Source of the DNA: Xylanimonas oleitrophica
GTDB lineage: Bacteria > Actinomycetota > Actinomycetes > Actinomycetales > Cellulomonadaceae
NCBI RefSeq assembly: GCF_003244315.1
Contig: NZ_QKWH01000010.1
Location: 1-64,000 of the forward strand
Direction: 5' to 3'
Length of the DNA stretch: 64,000 nt
In this document: positions 43,650 to 53,253 of the stretch, piece by piece
Layout of the letters: each line of letters opens with the position of its first letter
Numbering within the stretch: the stretch's first letter is position 1
Made by a program: the position numbers and the translations under genes
Notes under the pieces: model-generated
Seen by the model: the letters and a program-made list of their open reading frames with translations, nothing else
What the model was told of the DNA's origin: nothing
The model's database searches: none

Positions 43650-44131
43650 GTCAGCTCACCGGTGAGCCAGGATGCGTCAGACCGGGGGGAGACCACGCGG
43701 CGACGGAGGACGCCCGTCACGACTGCCCGGAGTGCGATCGCTGCGACGGTCCCGCCGAGGATCCAGATGGTGGGCGAGGCGGTCGTCCGTCCTGGACGAC
43801 GTCGGATCCTGCGGAAGCACCTGCTGATCTGTTGCGGAGGTTCCCGGCTCTTGCGGGCCCGCCGCCATCTCCGCCGGCGAAGGCGGGGCAGGAGACGAGG
43901 GCGGCGCCTGCGCAGCGGACCGTTCTGGCGCGTCGTAGGTGAAGGAGTATCTGCCGTCGATCGGTGCCGGTCGAAGGACACGACGCGCCAGGTGACGGTC
44001 TGCGTCCCATCGGTCAGCTCTCCGGTGACGGTCTTCGATGCACCGTCAGCGGTCGGAGCCCCGGTCTCGACGACGGCGCCGCAACTGCCCGCCCTGCTGG
44101 CCGTCACCCTGGCCGCCGTCGCGGCGTTCAT
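43650..44131 (-). pseudogene. copC-like copper-resistance domain, frameshifted
   Basis: One frame reads TVTGELTDGTQTVTWRVVSFDRH, matching the CopC core (L-x-DGTYTVxWRVVSxDGH). The continuation GRYSFTYDAPERSAAQAPP is in a different frame, and a C-terminal anchor-like IWILGGTVAAIALRAVVTGVLRRR returns to the first. At least two frameshifts (near 43965 and near 43790) and loss of the usual signal peptide/N-terminal strands make this a decayed gene. No partner copD is adjacent. Confidence 0.6.
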
Positions 44132-44236
44132 GAAGGAAGGTCGTGGTGGGAAGAGGTCGACGCCCTGGGTGGCCCCTCGGTCTCCTGCGCTCTTTCCGAA
44201 GGGTTGCTGGATGCTTCCGATGTGGCCTGCCGCGTC

Positions 44237-45154
44237 CTACTCGAACCACCGGGCGGCGAGCAGGGCGAGTTGGGTGCGGTTCTCGCGTTCGAAGCGGCGC
44301 ATGAGCCTGGAGACGTACTGCTTGACGGTCGCTTCGCTGAGGTAGAGGTTGCGGGCGATGGCCGCGTTGGAGGCGCCGGTCGATACCAGGCGGAGGATCT
44401 CTCGCTCCCGGTCAGGGAGGTCTGGCATAGCCGGACGGTCGTGCGGGTCGTCGCGGGGCATGTGCGCGGCCGTGGCGGCAAGCTCCTCGAGCCGTCGGGT
44501 AAGGGTGTCGATGGCTCGTTGCGCTGCCTCGGGCGCCCCCGGACCGGGGTGGGGGCGGTGCGTGGCGGGTGTCGCGACGGTGGCGGCGGGGCCGTGCTGG
44601 CGGCCCACCCGGTCGGTACGAGCGTCGTGCAGGTGCAGCTGCATCGCGATGAGCATGCCGAGTAAGAACGGCACGCTGCCGGCGAGGACTGCCTGGGTCG
44701 GCGGGGTGCCTTCGCGGATGCTCACTGCGACGATGCTGACTGAGCCGAGCACCAGGGCGCACGTTCCCATGCTGATTGCGAGCCAGTCGTCGGCGCGGCG
44801 GTACAGGTTCAGGGCGGCCATGGCGATGGCGAGGGCGATCCAGGGGACCGCGCCGCTGTATACGAGCTCGGACACACGCGGGTCGAGGAGCGTCGAGGCA
44901 AGCGACACGACCGCGACGACCACCGCCCACAGCACTGGGCGGTGAGGCGTCAGGTATCCGAGCGTCGTGACGGCCAGGTGCACCACCGTCATCGCGATGA
45001 GGATGGGTGCTGCCGTGGGGAAAGCGACGAGGCCTATGACCAGGCTTAGGAGGGCGGCGACGGTCAGGCCGAGTGCCGGCCAGGTCCTCTCCCGGTCGAC
45101 GCGAGTGCCGACGTCGGCGTCCTTGGCCGTCGAGGTCGTGTGACTTTCTCTCAC
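44237..45154 (-). CDS. Membrane-bound LuxR-family transcriptional regulator
   Basis: 305 residues. About six hydrophobic segments span residues 25-180, then a linker and a C-terminal LuxR HTH domain: LPDREREILRLVSTGASNAAIARNLYLSEATVKQYVSRLMRRFERENRTQLALLA. There is no receiver domain, so signalling would come through the membrane part. GTG 45154. It lies just downstream of the small gene at 45159 and may belong with the ABC exporter genes 45551-47061 on the same strand. Confidence 0.82.
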   Translation of the reverse strand: MRESHTTSTAKDADVGTRVDRERTWPALGLTVAALLSLVIGLVAFPTAAPILIAMTVVHLAVTTLGYLTPHRPVLWAVVVAVVSLASTLLDPRVSELVYSGAVPWIALAIAMAALNLYRRADDWLAISMGTCALVLGSVSIVAVSIREGTPPTQAVLAGSVPFLLGMLIAMQLHLHDARTDRVGRQHGPAATVATPATHRPHPGPGAPEAAQRAIDTLTRRLEELAATAAHMPRDDPHDRPAMPDLPDREREILRLVSTGASNAAIARNLYLSEATVKQYVSRLMRRFERENRTQLALLAARWFE

Positions 45155-45158
45155 GCGT

Positions 45159-45515
45159 TCAGGCTGCCAGACCGGCGGCGGCGAGGTCCTCGCGCGTCGC
45201 CTTGACCATCTTGCGGAATCGCTGCCCGAGGCGGACGAAGAAGAAGCCGCCGCCGGGCGTGCCGGCCGCGTATGCGGCGCCGAGGGTCTCGCGGGTCAGG
45301 TGGAGCGTGTCGGAGCCGGGGTCGAGCTGCACGGCCACGCGCAGGCGCTGCGAGACCGGAATCGCGGACGTCTTGACGGGCCTACCGCCCTCGCTCGCGG
45401 TCGCGCGCCCCGGCTCGACCTCCTGCCAGTGGTAGTCGCGCGCCTCGAATGTCTCACGTACGCGATCGATCACCTGCTCGTGGTCCGCGGCGGGGTTGAG
45501 CTTGATACTGGCCAT
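45159..45515 (-). CDS. Small hypothetical protein
   Basis: 118 residues starting MASIKLNPAADHEQVIDRVRETFEARDYHW; ATG 45515. It has no signal peptide and no membrane segment, and a Gly-rich middle (AGTPGGGFFFVRLGQRFRKMVKA) is followed by a basic helix. I do not recognise the family. It is placed between the ABC permease and the LuxR regulator on the same strand with short gaps, so it is probably co-transcribed. Confidence 0.6.
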   Translation of the reverse strand: MASIKLNPAADHEQVIDRVRETFEARDYHWQEVEPGRATASEGGRPVKTSAIPVSQRLRVAVQLDPGSDTLHLTRETLGAAYAAGTPGGGFFFVRLGQRFRKMVKATREDLAAAGLAA

Positions 45516-45550
45516 GGGGAGTTTCGTCCTGTCGTTTCGTGGTGGGCGGG

Positions 45551-46363
45551 TCAGCGGATGTCGGTGCGGGGTAGGCGCCATCCGGCGGCCGTCGACGCCA
45601 TGGCGAGCCAGGCGAGCACGCACAGTGCGGCGAGGGGCATGGCGAGGTAGCCGTACGAGCCTGGTTCGGCGACGCCGGCCAGGGACTCCACAGCCGCGCC
45701 CGGCAGCCAGCGCGGGACCGTCGCGGAGTACGTCTCCCCGAGGATGGGTGCGATCCGCACCGGCAGGATCGAGATCAGACCGGTGACGACGACGGCGAGC
45801 GCCGCCGAGCGCACCAGCACCGCGAAGGATGCGGCGAGAAGCCCTTGGACGGCCATCGAGACCGGAACCAGGACGAGTAGGGCGCGGATGACGGCGGGGT
45901 CGCTCAGGTCGAGCGTCTGCAGCCCTCGCGCTGTGAGCACGCTCTGGATGGAGGCGAGCGACAGCGCGGAGGTCAGCAGGCCCACGACCAGCCCACCGAT
46001 GCCGATCAGGACGAGCTTGGAGACCAGGACGCGTCCTCGACGGGCCGTGGCGACGAACGTGGACTCGCCCGCCCCCTGGAACTCGATCGCCAGGAACGTC
46101 GCGGCGAGGAACGCGTACGCCCAGATGGTCAGGCCCGAGCTGAAGAACACTGCGGAGTACTGGCTCTGCCCGTCTGCGACCTCGACGTCGGCCGGGTCAC
46201 TGACGGTCGCCATGAACAACCCCACCACCACCGCGACGGCCAAGATCGCCCCGACCCCGAGCAGCACGCCCCGCAGAGCCACGAGCTTGCGCCACTCCGA
46301 GCGCAGGGTCACCGGCCACCCCGGTGAGGGCACCCGCTCGGCCGGCATCTTCCGGGCGTTCAC
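45551..46363 (-). CDS. ABC-2 type transporter permease
   Basis: 270 residues with six membrane helices. N-terminal LRSEWRKLVALRGVLLG and the FLAIEFQGAGESTFVATARRGRVLVSKL loop are typical of ABC-2 permeases that pair with short ATPases (bacitracin/lantibiotic immunity type). GTG 46363 overlaps the stop of the ATPase gene upstream (GTGA). Likely exports an antibiotic or lipid, or modulates the envelope; regulated perhaps by the LuxR protein downstream. Confidence 0.83.
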   Translation of the reverse strand: MNARKMPAERVPSPGWPVTLRSEWRKLVALRGVLLGVGAILAVAVVVGLFMATVSDPADVEVADGQSQYSAVFFSSGLTIWAYAFLAATFLAIEFQGAGESTFVATARRGRVLVSKLVLIGIGGLVVGLLTSALSLASIQSVLTARGLQTLDLSDPAVIRALLVLVPVSMAVQGLLAASFAVLVRSAALAVVVTGLISILPVRIAPILGETYSATVPRWLPGAAVESLAGVAEPGSYGYLAMPLAALCVLAWLAMASTAAGWRLPRTDIR

Positions 46364-47061
46364 CGGGCCATACCCGCTGTGAGACGGACGTAGGCATCCT
46401 CGAGCGACGTGCCCTCGTCCAGATCCGCGATGTCGAGCTCGCCCAGCAGTCGCCCGGCGCCGATGAAGACGACCCGGTCGGCCGTCAGCTGCATCTCGGC
46501 CATCAGGTGGCTGGAGACCAGGACGCTGCGCCCCTCGGCGGCCAGGCTGCGCACCAGGTGCCGCACCCAGCGCACGCCGTCCGGGTCGAGCCCGTTGACC
46601 GGCTCATCCAGCAGGAGCGTGCCGGGGTCACCGAGCAGGGCCGCTGCGATCCCCAGTCGCTGCCGCATGCCCAGGGACAAAGCACCTACCCGGCGCCGTG
46701 CGGCGTGCGCGAGACCGACCGCCTGCAGCACGGTGTCCACCCGCCGGTCGTCGAGGCCTCCGGCCGCAGCCAGCCATCGCAGGTGCGCGCGTGCCGTCAT
46801 GCTCGCCGGGATGCGACTCGCGTCGAGCAGCACGCCGAGCGTGCGCTGTGGCACCGGGTGCTCACGCAACGGTGCGCCGTCGACCGTGGCGTTTCCGGCC
46901 GTGGGTCGGTCCAGCCCGGCGACGGCCCGCATCGTCGAGGACTTGCCTGACCCGTTCGGTCCGATGAAGCCGGTCACCTGGCCGTCGGGAGCCTGGAACG
47001 ACAGGCCATCGACCGCCGTCACCGCCCCATACCGTTTCGTGAGGCGGTGGACCTCGATCAT
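46360..47061 (-). CDS. ABC transporter ATP-binding protein
   Basis: 233 residues. Walker A is GPNGSGKSS, the signature is LSLGMRQRLG, Walker B is TLLLDEPVNGLD, and the H-loop is VSSHLMAEM. The LSLGMRQR signature and short length are typical of lantibiotic/bacitracin-immunity-like ATPases. ATG 47061 has GGAGAGG upstream; GTG 47067 is an alternative. Partner of the 45551 permease. Confidence 0.87.
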   Translation of the reverse strand: MIEVHRLTKRYGAVTAVDGLSFQAPDGQVTGFIGPNGSGKSSTMRAVAGLDRPTAGNATVDGAPLREHPVPQRTLGVLLDASRIPASMTARAHLRWLAAAGGLDDRRVDTVLQAVGLAHAARRRVGALSLGMRQRLGIAAALLGDPGTLLLDEPVNGLDPDGVRWVRHLVRSLAAEGRSVLVSSHLMAEMQLTADRVVFIGAGRLLGELDIADLDEGTSLEDAYVRLTAGMAR

Positions 47062-47316
47062 GGTCACCCTCTCCGTTCGTGCGTCGCGTCTGAGCTTTGT
47101 CGCTGCCGTTCATGGAGACCTCCACACGGGTCTGGCCTGAACGTCCGTCGCAGCCCAGTCCAGCCGGACCCAGGTCCTGCCGCTAGAAACGTTGGTAGGT
47201 GCGGGGATCACGAAGGTCGAAAGCGCACGCACGACACACGTGGTGCACGAGCGTTCGAGCCAGCTCGTCGAGGTATGCGACGCCAGAGCCGTCGGGCTCC
47301 CGGACACGGCCTACGC

Positions 47317-47342
47317 CCGCGGGCGTAGGCCGGAAGATTCCC
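47317..47342. repeat. Perfect 26-bp palindrome
   Basis: Centre at CGCG between 47329 and 47330; the half-site is CGGCCTACGCCCG and the other half is its exact complement, with no spacer. It lies 70 bases upstream of the small response-regulator-like frame at 47412 and 256 bases upstream of the divergent ABC ATPase start. It could be a dimer-binding operator or a cruciform/hairpin. Confidence 0.7.
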
Positions 47343-47411
47343 TGCGGCGGATGATGGCGACGCGGCGACCCCGGAGGCTGGCAGCACCATCTGTCACGGG
47401 AGGAGCGCACT

Positions 47412-47534
47412 ATGCCGGGATCGTCCCGCTACCGGCTCTCGCCTCGCCTACGCAAGGTCGCACTCGTCGCCCACAACCAGGATCTGGTGCGCATCGGCTT
47501 GCGCACGCTGCTCGAGCTCGTCATCAACGGCTGA
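47412..47534 (+). pseudogene. Truncated LuxR-type response regulator N-terminus
   Basis: 40 codons (ATG 47412, TGA 47532-47534) with a good GGGAGGAG ribosome site. It reads LRKVALVAHNQDLVRIGLRTLLELV, matching the first strand and helix of NarL-type receivers (xxLVDDHxLVRxGLRxLLE), but the acidic pair DD is replaced by AH and the gene ends before the phospho-acceptor. It is probably the stub of a regulator once paired with the ABC operon; a short functional peptide cannot be excluded. Confidence 0.5.
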
Positions 47535-47562
47535 CCCGCGCGATCTTGCCCGGCAGGCGTGG

Positions 47563-48966
47563 TCAGCCGATGATCATCCGGGCCTCGGGCATGCGGTAGA
47601 GCCGTTGCCGCTCGCGCAGCGCCAGGCTCGAACCGAGGGTGATGGGGCCGAGGCGGCCGAGGAACATCAGGGCGACGAGCACGAGCTGGTGCCAGCCGGG
47701 CAGGTCCGCGGTGATGCCGGTCGACAGTCCGGTGGTGCTGAACGCGGAGGTGACCTCGAAGAGCATCTGGTCGAGCGTGAACGTCGTGGTCGTGGCGGTC
47801 ATGATCATCGTCGGGACGACCACGGCGGCCACCCCGACCAACGCCACGGTGAGCGCCTGCCGGATGGTGGCCGACGCGACGCGCCGGTCGAGGACGGTGA
47901 CGTCCGGGTCGCCGCGCAGCTCGGCCCAGATGGCGAACGCCAGCAGGGCGAACGTGCCGACCTTGATGCCGCCCGCAGTGCCGGCGCTGCCGGCGCCGAT
48001 GAACATCAGGGCGTCGGTGACGAACCAGGTCCCGTTGTTCATCTGCGAGACGTCCACGGAGTTGAACCCCGCCGTGCGGGGCATCACGGCCTGGGTGAAC
48101 GCGGCCAGGAGCTTGCCACCGGCGTCGAGCGGGCCGAGGGTCCCCGGGTTGCCCCATTCGGCCGCGAGCACGAACAGGGAGCCGAGGACGAGCAGTGCCG
48201 CCGTCGTGCCCATCGTCAGGCGGGCGTGGATGCTCCACCGGTGCCAGTGCAGCACGCGGCGTCGTCCGGACCGGTGCAGGCGCCACAGCTCGAGCAGGAC
48301 CGGGAACCCGAGCCCGCCGACGATCACGGCCGCGCAGATCGGAAGGCACACCCAGGGGTCGGCGACGAAGCGGACCAGGGAGTCGGAGTAGAGGGAGAAG
48401 CCTGCGTTGTTGAACGCGGAGACGGCGTGGAAGAACCCGGACCACAGGGCGTGCCCGGGGCTCTCGCCGTAGGCCGTGGCCAGCCGGCCGGCGACGCACA
48501 GGCCGACCAGCACCTCGGCGACGATCGTGAACTGCAGGGCGCCGAGCATGACGGTTCGGACCTCGCCCAGGCCTGCGCCGTGCGTCGACTCCGCCGCGAC
48601 CATGCGGGTGTTCAGCCCCAGGCGCCGGGAGACCAGCAGGCCGAGGAGCGAGGCCACGGTCATCACGCCGAAGCCGCCGACCTGGATCAGCACCAGGATC
48701 ACCGCCTGGCCGAAGGGGGTCCAGAACGTCTCGGTGTCGACGACGGCGAGTCCCGTCACGCACGCCGCCGAGGTCGCGGTGAACAGCGCCTCCAGCAGGG
48801 ATGCGGATCGGCCGGCGGCCGAGACGGGGAGCGTCAGCAGCAGCGTTCCGACGGCGATCGTGGCGAGGAAGCCCACCGTGACGGCCTGCGCGGGTCGTCG
48901 TCGGATCCCGGGGGTGGAGGAGGGCAGACCTCGTCGCCTCCGGGGGCGGACGGGTTCTTCGGACAC
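47563..48966 (-). CDS. TrkH/KtrB-family potassium uptake protein
   Basis: 467 residues with four M1-P-M2 repeats. Selectivity-filter turns are visible at ACVTGLAV, FNNAGFSLY, PRTAGFNSV and FSTTGLSTG, with the inner-gate Gly-rich stretch GAGSAGTAGGIKVGTF. It forms the membrane pore of a K+/Na+ uptake system. The regulatory TrkA/KtrA subunit is not in the window. GTG 48966. It is divergent from the kdp operon, so both potassium systems share a 220-base control region. Confidence 0.9.
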   Translation of the reverse strand: MSEEPVRPRRRRGLPSSTPGIRRRPAQAVTVGFLATIAVGTLLLTLPVSAAGRSASLLEALFTATSAACVTGLAVVDTETFWTPFGQAVILVLIQVGGFGVMTVASLLGLLVSRRLGLNTRMVAAESTHGAGLGEVRTVMLGALQFTIVAEVLVGLCVAGRLATAYGESPGHALWSGFFHAVSAFNNAGFSLYSDSLVRFVADPWVCLPICAAVIVGGLGFPVLLELWRLHRSGRRRVLHWHRWSIHARLTMGTTAALLVLGSLFVLAAEWGNPGTLGPLDAGGKLLAAFTQAVMPRTAGFNSVDVSQMNNGTWFVTDALMFIGAGSAGTAGGIKVGTFALLAFAIWAELRGDPDVTVLDRRVASATIRQALTVALVGVAAVVVPTMIMTATTTTFTLDQMLFEVTSAFSTTGLSTGITADLPGWHQLVLVALMFLGRLGPITLGSSLALRERQRLYRMPEARMIIG

Positions 48967-49025
48967 GAAGGATCAGTCTCCACGCAGACCAGCCGTGCGG
49001 AGGGGCCCCGGCGCCCGTGGACCCC

Positions 49026-49147
49026 GTCAAGGTTCCGTCAAAGTTGCGCGGCGGGCCGTGGGGGCCGCCCCGGCGGGGGACCGCGCGCCGCCCACCCGCA
49101 AGGCTTCCGTCAAGGCCGCCCGGGCCGGCGTCAGGGAACCGTCAGTG
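49026..49147. promoter_or_regulatory. 11-bp-spaced direct repeats, putative KdpE operator
   Basis: GTCAAGG at 49026 and GTCAAAG at 49037 are exactly 11 bp apart; GTCAGGG at 49130 and GTCAGTG at 49141 are again 11 bp apart; a single GTCAAGG lies at 49109. OmpR-family regulators such as KdpE bind head-to-tail half-sites with about one helical turn between them. The sites lie between trkH and kdp. A weak -10-like CATAGA (49173-49178) ends 10 bases before the ATG at 49188. Confidence 0.5.
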
Positions 49148-49187
49148 CGACCCGGCAGCGGACGCGGGCGGGCATAGACCTGGGGCC

Positions 49188-49328
49188 ATGACAGCCATGA
49201 CAGACCTCGTCTACGCCCTGCTCACGGTGACGTTCTTCGTCACCGTGGCTCTGGTCGCCCGCCGGGCCGACGCCACCACCGCCGTCTCCCGGGGCACCGC
49301 CTCCCGTGAGAACGGGAGCGAACGATGA
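49188..49328 (+). CDS. Small membrane protein at the head of the kdp operon
   Basis: 46 residues: a single hydrophobic helix (DLVYALLTVTFFVTVALVARR, from about residue 6) then a polar tail. It starts at ATG 49188 (or 49197) and overlaps kdpF by ATGA. No family recognised; position suggests a role in Kdp assembly or regulation. No ribosome site is obvious, and the promoter-like element is very close, so a leaderless start is possible. Confidence 0.6.
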   Translation: MTAMTDLVYALLTVTFFVTVALVARRADATTAVSRGTASRENGSER

Positions 49329-49417
49329 CGGCGCTGGACTGGGTGAGCCTGGCCGTCACGTGCGGCCTCCTCGGCTACCTGTTCGTCGCTCTCCTGCGCG
49401 GCGACAGGGTGAGGTGA
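49325..49417 (+). CDS. kdpF: KdpF, small subunit of the potassium-transporting ATPase
   Basis: 30 residues: [20 protein letters not shown] then [10 protein letters not shown], a single transmembrane helix with the GYL(F/V)xALLxxxxF-like end typical of KdpF. It lies between the 46-residue protein and kdpA (7 bases before its ATG) and is coupled by ATGA to the former. KdpF stabilises the KdpABC complex in the membrane. Confidence 0.82.
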   Translation: MTALDWVSLAVTCGLLGYLFVALLRGDRVR

Positions 49418-49424
49418 GCCGGTC

Positions 49425-51092
49425 ATGACGTCGACCGTCTGGATCACCCTGGGCCAGGTCGGGCTGCTCCTGGCCGCTCTCGCGCTCGTGCACGCGCCGT
49501 TCGGGGCGTACATGGCGCGCGTCTACGCCTCGCCCCGCCACACCCGTGCCGAGCGTGCCTGGTACCGCCTCGTGCGCGTGGACCCCGACGCCGAGCAGCG
49601 GTGGAGCACCTACCTGTTCTCGCTCCTGGGCTTCTCGCTGGCCTCCGTCCTCCTGCTGTACGGCCTCGGGCGGCTGCAGGAGCACCTGCCCGGGAGCCTC
49701 GGCCTCCCGGGCCTGGACCCGGACGGGGCCTGGAACACCGCGGTCAGCTTCACCACCAACACCAACTGGCAGTGGTACTCGGGCGAGGCCGCCGCGGGCC
49801 ACCTGCTGCAGATGGCCGGCCTGGCCGTGCAGAATTTCGTCTCGGCCGCCGTGGGGATGGCCGTGGCGATCGCGCTGGTGCGCGGGTTCGCCCGCTCGGG
49901 CACCGACGCCCGCGTCGGCAACTTCTGGGCCGACCTCACTCGTGGGGTGGTGCGCATCCTGCTGCCGATCGCCGCGGTGGCGGCCCTGGTCCTCGTGGCG
50001 AACGGCGTCGTGCAGAGCCTCGACCCGCACACCGCGATCACCACGGTCGAGGGCGGGACCCAGCACGCGCTCGGCGGGCCGGTCGCCTCGCAGGAGGCGA
50101 TCAAGGAGCTGGGCACCAACGGCGGCGGGTTCTTCAACGCGAACTCGGCCCACCCGCTGGAGAACCCGAACCCGCTGACCAACCTGCTCGAGATCTTCCT
50201 GCTGCTCGTCATCCCGTTCTCGCTGCCGCGCACCTTCGGCCTGATGGTCGGCGACCGCCGCCAGGGCTGGGCGGTCCTCGGCGTGATGGCAGGGCTGTGG
50301 GCCGTCGCCGTCGGACTGACGACGTGGGCCGAGCTCGCCGGCCCCGGCGCGGCGCCGGCCGCGGCCGGGGCAGCGATGGAGGGCAAGGAGACGCGGTTCG
50401 GCCTGGCGGCGTCGGCCCTGTTCGCGGCCTCGACCACCGGCACCTCGACCGGGGCGGTCAACGCGATGCACGACTCGCTGACGGCACCGGGAGGCGGCGT
50501 CGTGCTCTTCACCATGCTGCTGGGCGAGGTCGCACCGGGCGGAGTCGGCGCCGGCCTGTACGGGATGCTCGTGCTCGCGATCGTCGCGGTGTTCGTCGCC
50601 GGGCTCATGGTGGGCCGCACGCCCGAGTACCTGGGCAAGAAGATCGGCCGCGGCGAGATCACCCTCGTGGCGCTCTACGTCCTGACGACCCCCGCCGTCG
50701 TGCTAGTGGGCAGCGCCCTCGCGGCGGTGCTCCCGGCCGGCCTCGACGGCATCCAGGACGCCGGCCCGCACGGTCTGTCGGAGGTGCTGTACGCCTTCGC
50801 CTCGGCCGGCAACAACAACGGCTCGGCTTTCGCCGGCCTGACCGTGAGCACCCCCTTCTACAACACGCTGCTCGGCCTGGCGATGCTGATCGGCCGGTTC
50901 GTCCCGATCGCGCTCGTGCTCGCCCTGGCCGGGCGGCTAGCGGCCCAGAGGGCCGTCCCCGCCTCCGCCGGCACCCTGCCGACCCACCGCCCTTTGTTCG
51001 TGGGCCTGGTCGGGGCGGTCGCCCTCGTCGTGGTCGGCCTGACCTTCGTGCCCGTCCTGTCCCTAGGTCCCGTCGTGGAGTCCCTGTCATGA
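49425..51092 (+). CDS. kdpA: KdpA, potassium-binding subunit
   Basis: 555 residues, close to the E. coli length (557). About ten membrane helices are present, with [54 protein letters not shown] and [10 protein letters not shown] as the four filter-loop regions. It selects K+ in the outer leaflet and delivers it to KdpB. Start ATG 49425. Coupled to kdpB by ATGA. Confidence 0.97.
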   Translation: MTSTVWITLGQVGLLLAALALVHAPFGAYMARVYASPRHTRAERAWYRLVRVDPDAEQRWSTYLFSLLGFSLASVLLLYGLGRLQEHLPGSLGLPGLDPDGAWNTAVSFTTNTNWQWYSGEAAAGHLLQMAGLAVQNFVSAAVGMAVAIALVRGFARSGTDARVGNFWADLTRGVVRILLPIAAVAALVLVANGVVQSLDPHTAITTVEGGTQHALGGPVASQEAIKELGTNGGGFFNANSAHPLENPNPLTNLLEIFLLLVIPFSLPRTFGLMVGDRRQGWAVLGVMAGLWAVAVGLTTWAELAGPGAAPAAAGAAMEGKETRFGLAASALFAASTTGTSTGAVNAMHDSLTAPGGGVVLFTMLLGEVAPGGVGAGLYGMLVLAIVAVFVAGLMVGRTPEYLGKKIGRGEITLVALYVLTTPAVVLVGSALAAVLPAGLDGIQDAGPHGLSEVLYAFASAGNNNGSAFAGLTVSTPFYNTLLGLAMLIGRFVPIALVLALAGRLAAQRAVPASAGTLPTHRPLFVGLVGAVALVVVGLTFVPVLSLGPVVESLS

Positions 51093-53251
51093 GCATCCTG
51101 ACCAGCACCGTACCCACCGCGCCCGCGGGCGGTGGCGGCCCGCACCACCCGACGCGGGTGCCCTCCGGCCGCGGGCTGAGTTGGGCGCAGGTCCGTGCGG
51201 CCCTCCCGGGCGCGCTGCGCAAGCTGGACCCGCGCTCGCTGGTCCACCAGCCGGTGATGTTCGTGGTCGAGGTCGGCGCGGTGCTGACGACCGTGCTCGC
51301 GATCCTCGAGCCCACCGTGTTCGCCTGGTGGGTCGCGGTCTGGCTCTGGTTCACCGCCGGCTTCGCCACCCTGGCCGAGTCGGTGGCCGAGGCGCGCGGG
51401 AAGGCGCAGGCCTCGACGCTGCGCGCCACGCAGCACGCGACGACGGCGCGCAAGGTCGTCGCTTCGCAAGACACCCTCGACACCGGCACCCGCCTCGACC
51501 TGCTCGAGACCACGGTCGTCCCGTCGTCGACGCTGGGCGTGGGCGACGTCGTCGTGGTCGAGGCGGGGGAGACGATCCCCGGCGACGGCGACGTCGTCGA
51601 GGGCGTCGCATCGGTGGACGAGTCCGCGGTGACCGGCGAGTCGGCGCCGGTGATCCGCGAGTCCGGCGGTGACCGGTCCGCTGTGACCGGCGGCACCGTG
51701 GTGCTGTCCGACCGGATCGTGGTGCGCATCACCGCCCCGGCCGGGTCCACGTTCGTGGACCGGATGATCGCCCTGGTCGAGGGCAGCGAGCGGCAGAAGA
51801 CCCCGAACGAGATCGCCCTGAACATCCTGCTGACCTCGCTGACGATCGTGTTCCTCCTGGCCGTGGCCACGCTGCAGCCGTTCGCGGCCTACTCCGGGCA
51901 CAAGCAGCCGGTGCTCGTGCTCGTGGCCCTGCTGGTGTGTCTCATCCCGACGACGATCGGTGCCCTGCTGAGCGCGATCGGCATCGCGGGCATGGACCGG
52001 CTCGTGCAGCGCAACGTGCTGGCGATGTCCGGCCGCGCCGTCGAGGCCGCGGGCGACGTCGACGTCCTGCTGCTGGACAAGACCGGCACCGTCACCTACG
52101 GCAACCGCCGGGCCGTGCGCCTCCTGCCGGTCGGCACGGTGCGCCACGACGAGCTCGCCGCCGCCGCGCGCCTCGCGTCGCTGGCCGACGAGACCCCCGA
52201 GGGTCGCTCGATCGTCGAGCTGGTCGACGACGCCCTGGAGCCGGGACAGGCGCTGCCCGCCGGCGCCGAGCTCGTCCCGTTCACCGCGCACACCCGCATG
52301 TCCGGCGTCGACCTCGACCTCGGCACCGACGACCAGCCGGAGGCCTACCGGCTGCGCAAGGGCGCCGGCTCCGCGGTCCGCCAGTGGCTGCACTCGACCG
52401 GCGCGCACGTCACGGAGGCCGACGCCGCCCAGCTCGCCGGGTACGTCGACGACGTCTCCCGCTCCGGGGGCACCCCGTTGGTGGTCGCCGAGCAGACCGG
52501 CCAGGCTCCGGCGCGGGTGCTGGGCGTGGTGCACCTCAAGGACGTCGTCAAGGAGGGCATGCGCGAGCGGTTCGACGCGCTGCGCGCCATGGGGATCCGC
52601 ACCGTCATGGTCACCGGCGACAACCGGCTCACGGCGCAGGCGATCGCGGCCGAGGCCGGGGTCGACGACTTCCTGGCCGAGGCGACCCCGGAGGACAAGC
52701 TGGCCTACATCCGGCGCGAGCAGCACGGCGGACGGCTGGTCGCGATGGCCGGCGACGGCACCAACGACGCCCCGGCCCTGGCGCAGTCGGACGTGGGGGT
52801 CGCGATGAACACCGGGACGTCGGCCGCGAAAGAGGCCGGCAACATGGTCGACCTCGACTCCGACCCGACCAAGCTCATCGAGATCGTCGAGATCGGCAAG
52901 CAGCTGCTCATCACCCGCGGCGCGCTGACCACGTTCTCGGTGGCGAACGACGTCGCCAAGTACTTCGCGATCCTGCCCGCCATGTTCGCCGGCGTGTTCC
53001 CCCAGCTCGAGGTGCTCGACGTGATGCGGCTGTCGTCGCCCGAGTCGGCCATCCTCTCGGCCGTCGTCTTCAACGCGCTGATCATCGTGACGCTCATCCC
53101 GCTGTCCCTGCGCGGCGTGCGCTACCAGCCCGCGGCGGCCGACGCCCTGCTGCGCCGCAACCTGCTGGTCTACGGCCTCGGCGGCCTGGTGGCCCCCTTC
53201 GTCGGGATCAAGCTCCTCGACCTCCTCGTCTCGCTGATCCCCGGAGTCTGA
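51089..53251 (+). CDS. kdpB: KdpB, P-type ATPase catalytic subunit
   Basis: 720 residues, slightly longer than E. coli KdpB because of a Gly/Pro-rich N-terminus (about 45 residues). The phosphorylation site is [13 protein letters not shown] (Asp330), with an actuator loop with [20 protein letters not shown], the hinge [13 protein letters not shown], and [23 protein letters not shown]. It hydrolyses ATP to drive K+ uptake. Start ATG 51089 inside the kdpA stop; two bases separate it from kdpC. Confidence 0.97.
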   Translation: MSILTSTVPTAPAGGGGPHHPTRVPSGRGLSWAQVRAALPGALRKLDPRSLVHQPVMFVVEVGAVLTTVLAILEPTVFAWWVAVWLWFTAGFATLAESVAEARGKAQASTLRATQHATTARKVVASQDTLDTGTRLDLLETTVVPSSTLGVGDVVVVEAGETIPGDGDVVEGVASVDESAVTGESAPVIRESGGDRSAVTGGTVVLSDRIVVRITAPAGSTFVDRMIALVEGSERQKTPNEIALNILLTSLTIVFLLAVATLQPFAAYSGHKQPVLVLVALLVCLIPTTIGALLSAIGIAGMDRLVQRNVLAMSGRAVEAAGDVDVLLLDKTGTVTYGNRRAVRLLPVGTVRHDELAAAARLASLADETPEGRSIVELVDDALEPGQALPAGAELVPFTAHTRMSGVDLDLGTDDQPEAYRLRKGAGSAVRQWLHSTGAHVTEADAAQLAGYVDDVSRSGGTPLVVAEQTGQAPARVLGVVHLKDVVKEGMRERFDALRAMGIRTVMVTGDNRLTAQAIAAEAGVDDFLAEATPEDKLAYIRREQHGGRLVAMAGDGTNDAPALAQSDVGVAMNTGTSAAKEAGNMVDLDSDPTKLIEIVEIGKQLLITRGALTTFSVANDVAKYFAILPAMFAGVFPQLEVLDVMRLSSPESAILSAVVFNALIIVTLIPLSLRGVRYQPAAADALLRRNLLVYGLGGLVAPFVGIKLLDLLVSLIPGV

Positions 53252-53253
53252 CC

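Noticed and set aside
49601-51088. N-terminal extension of about 500 codons in frame with KdpB
   Set aside because: The extension is an out-of-frame reading of kdpA with Arg/Gly/Pro-rich composition; KdpB homology starts at ATG 51089.
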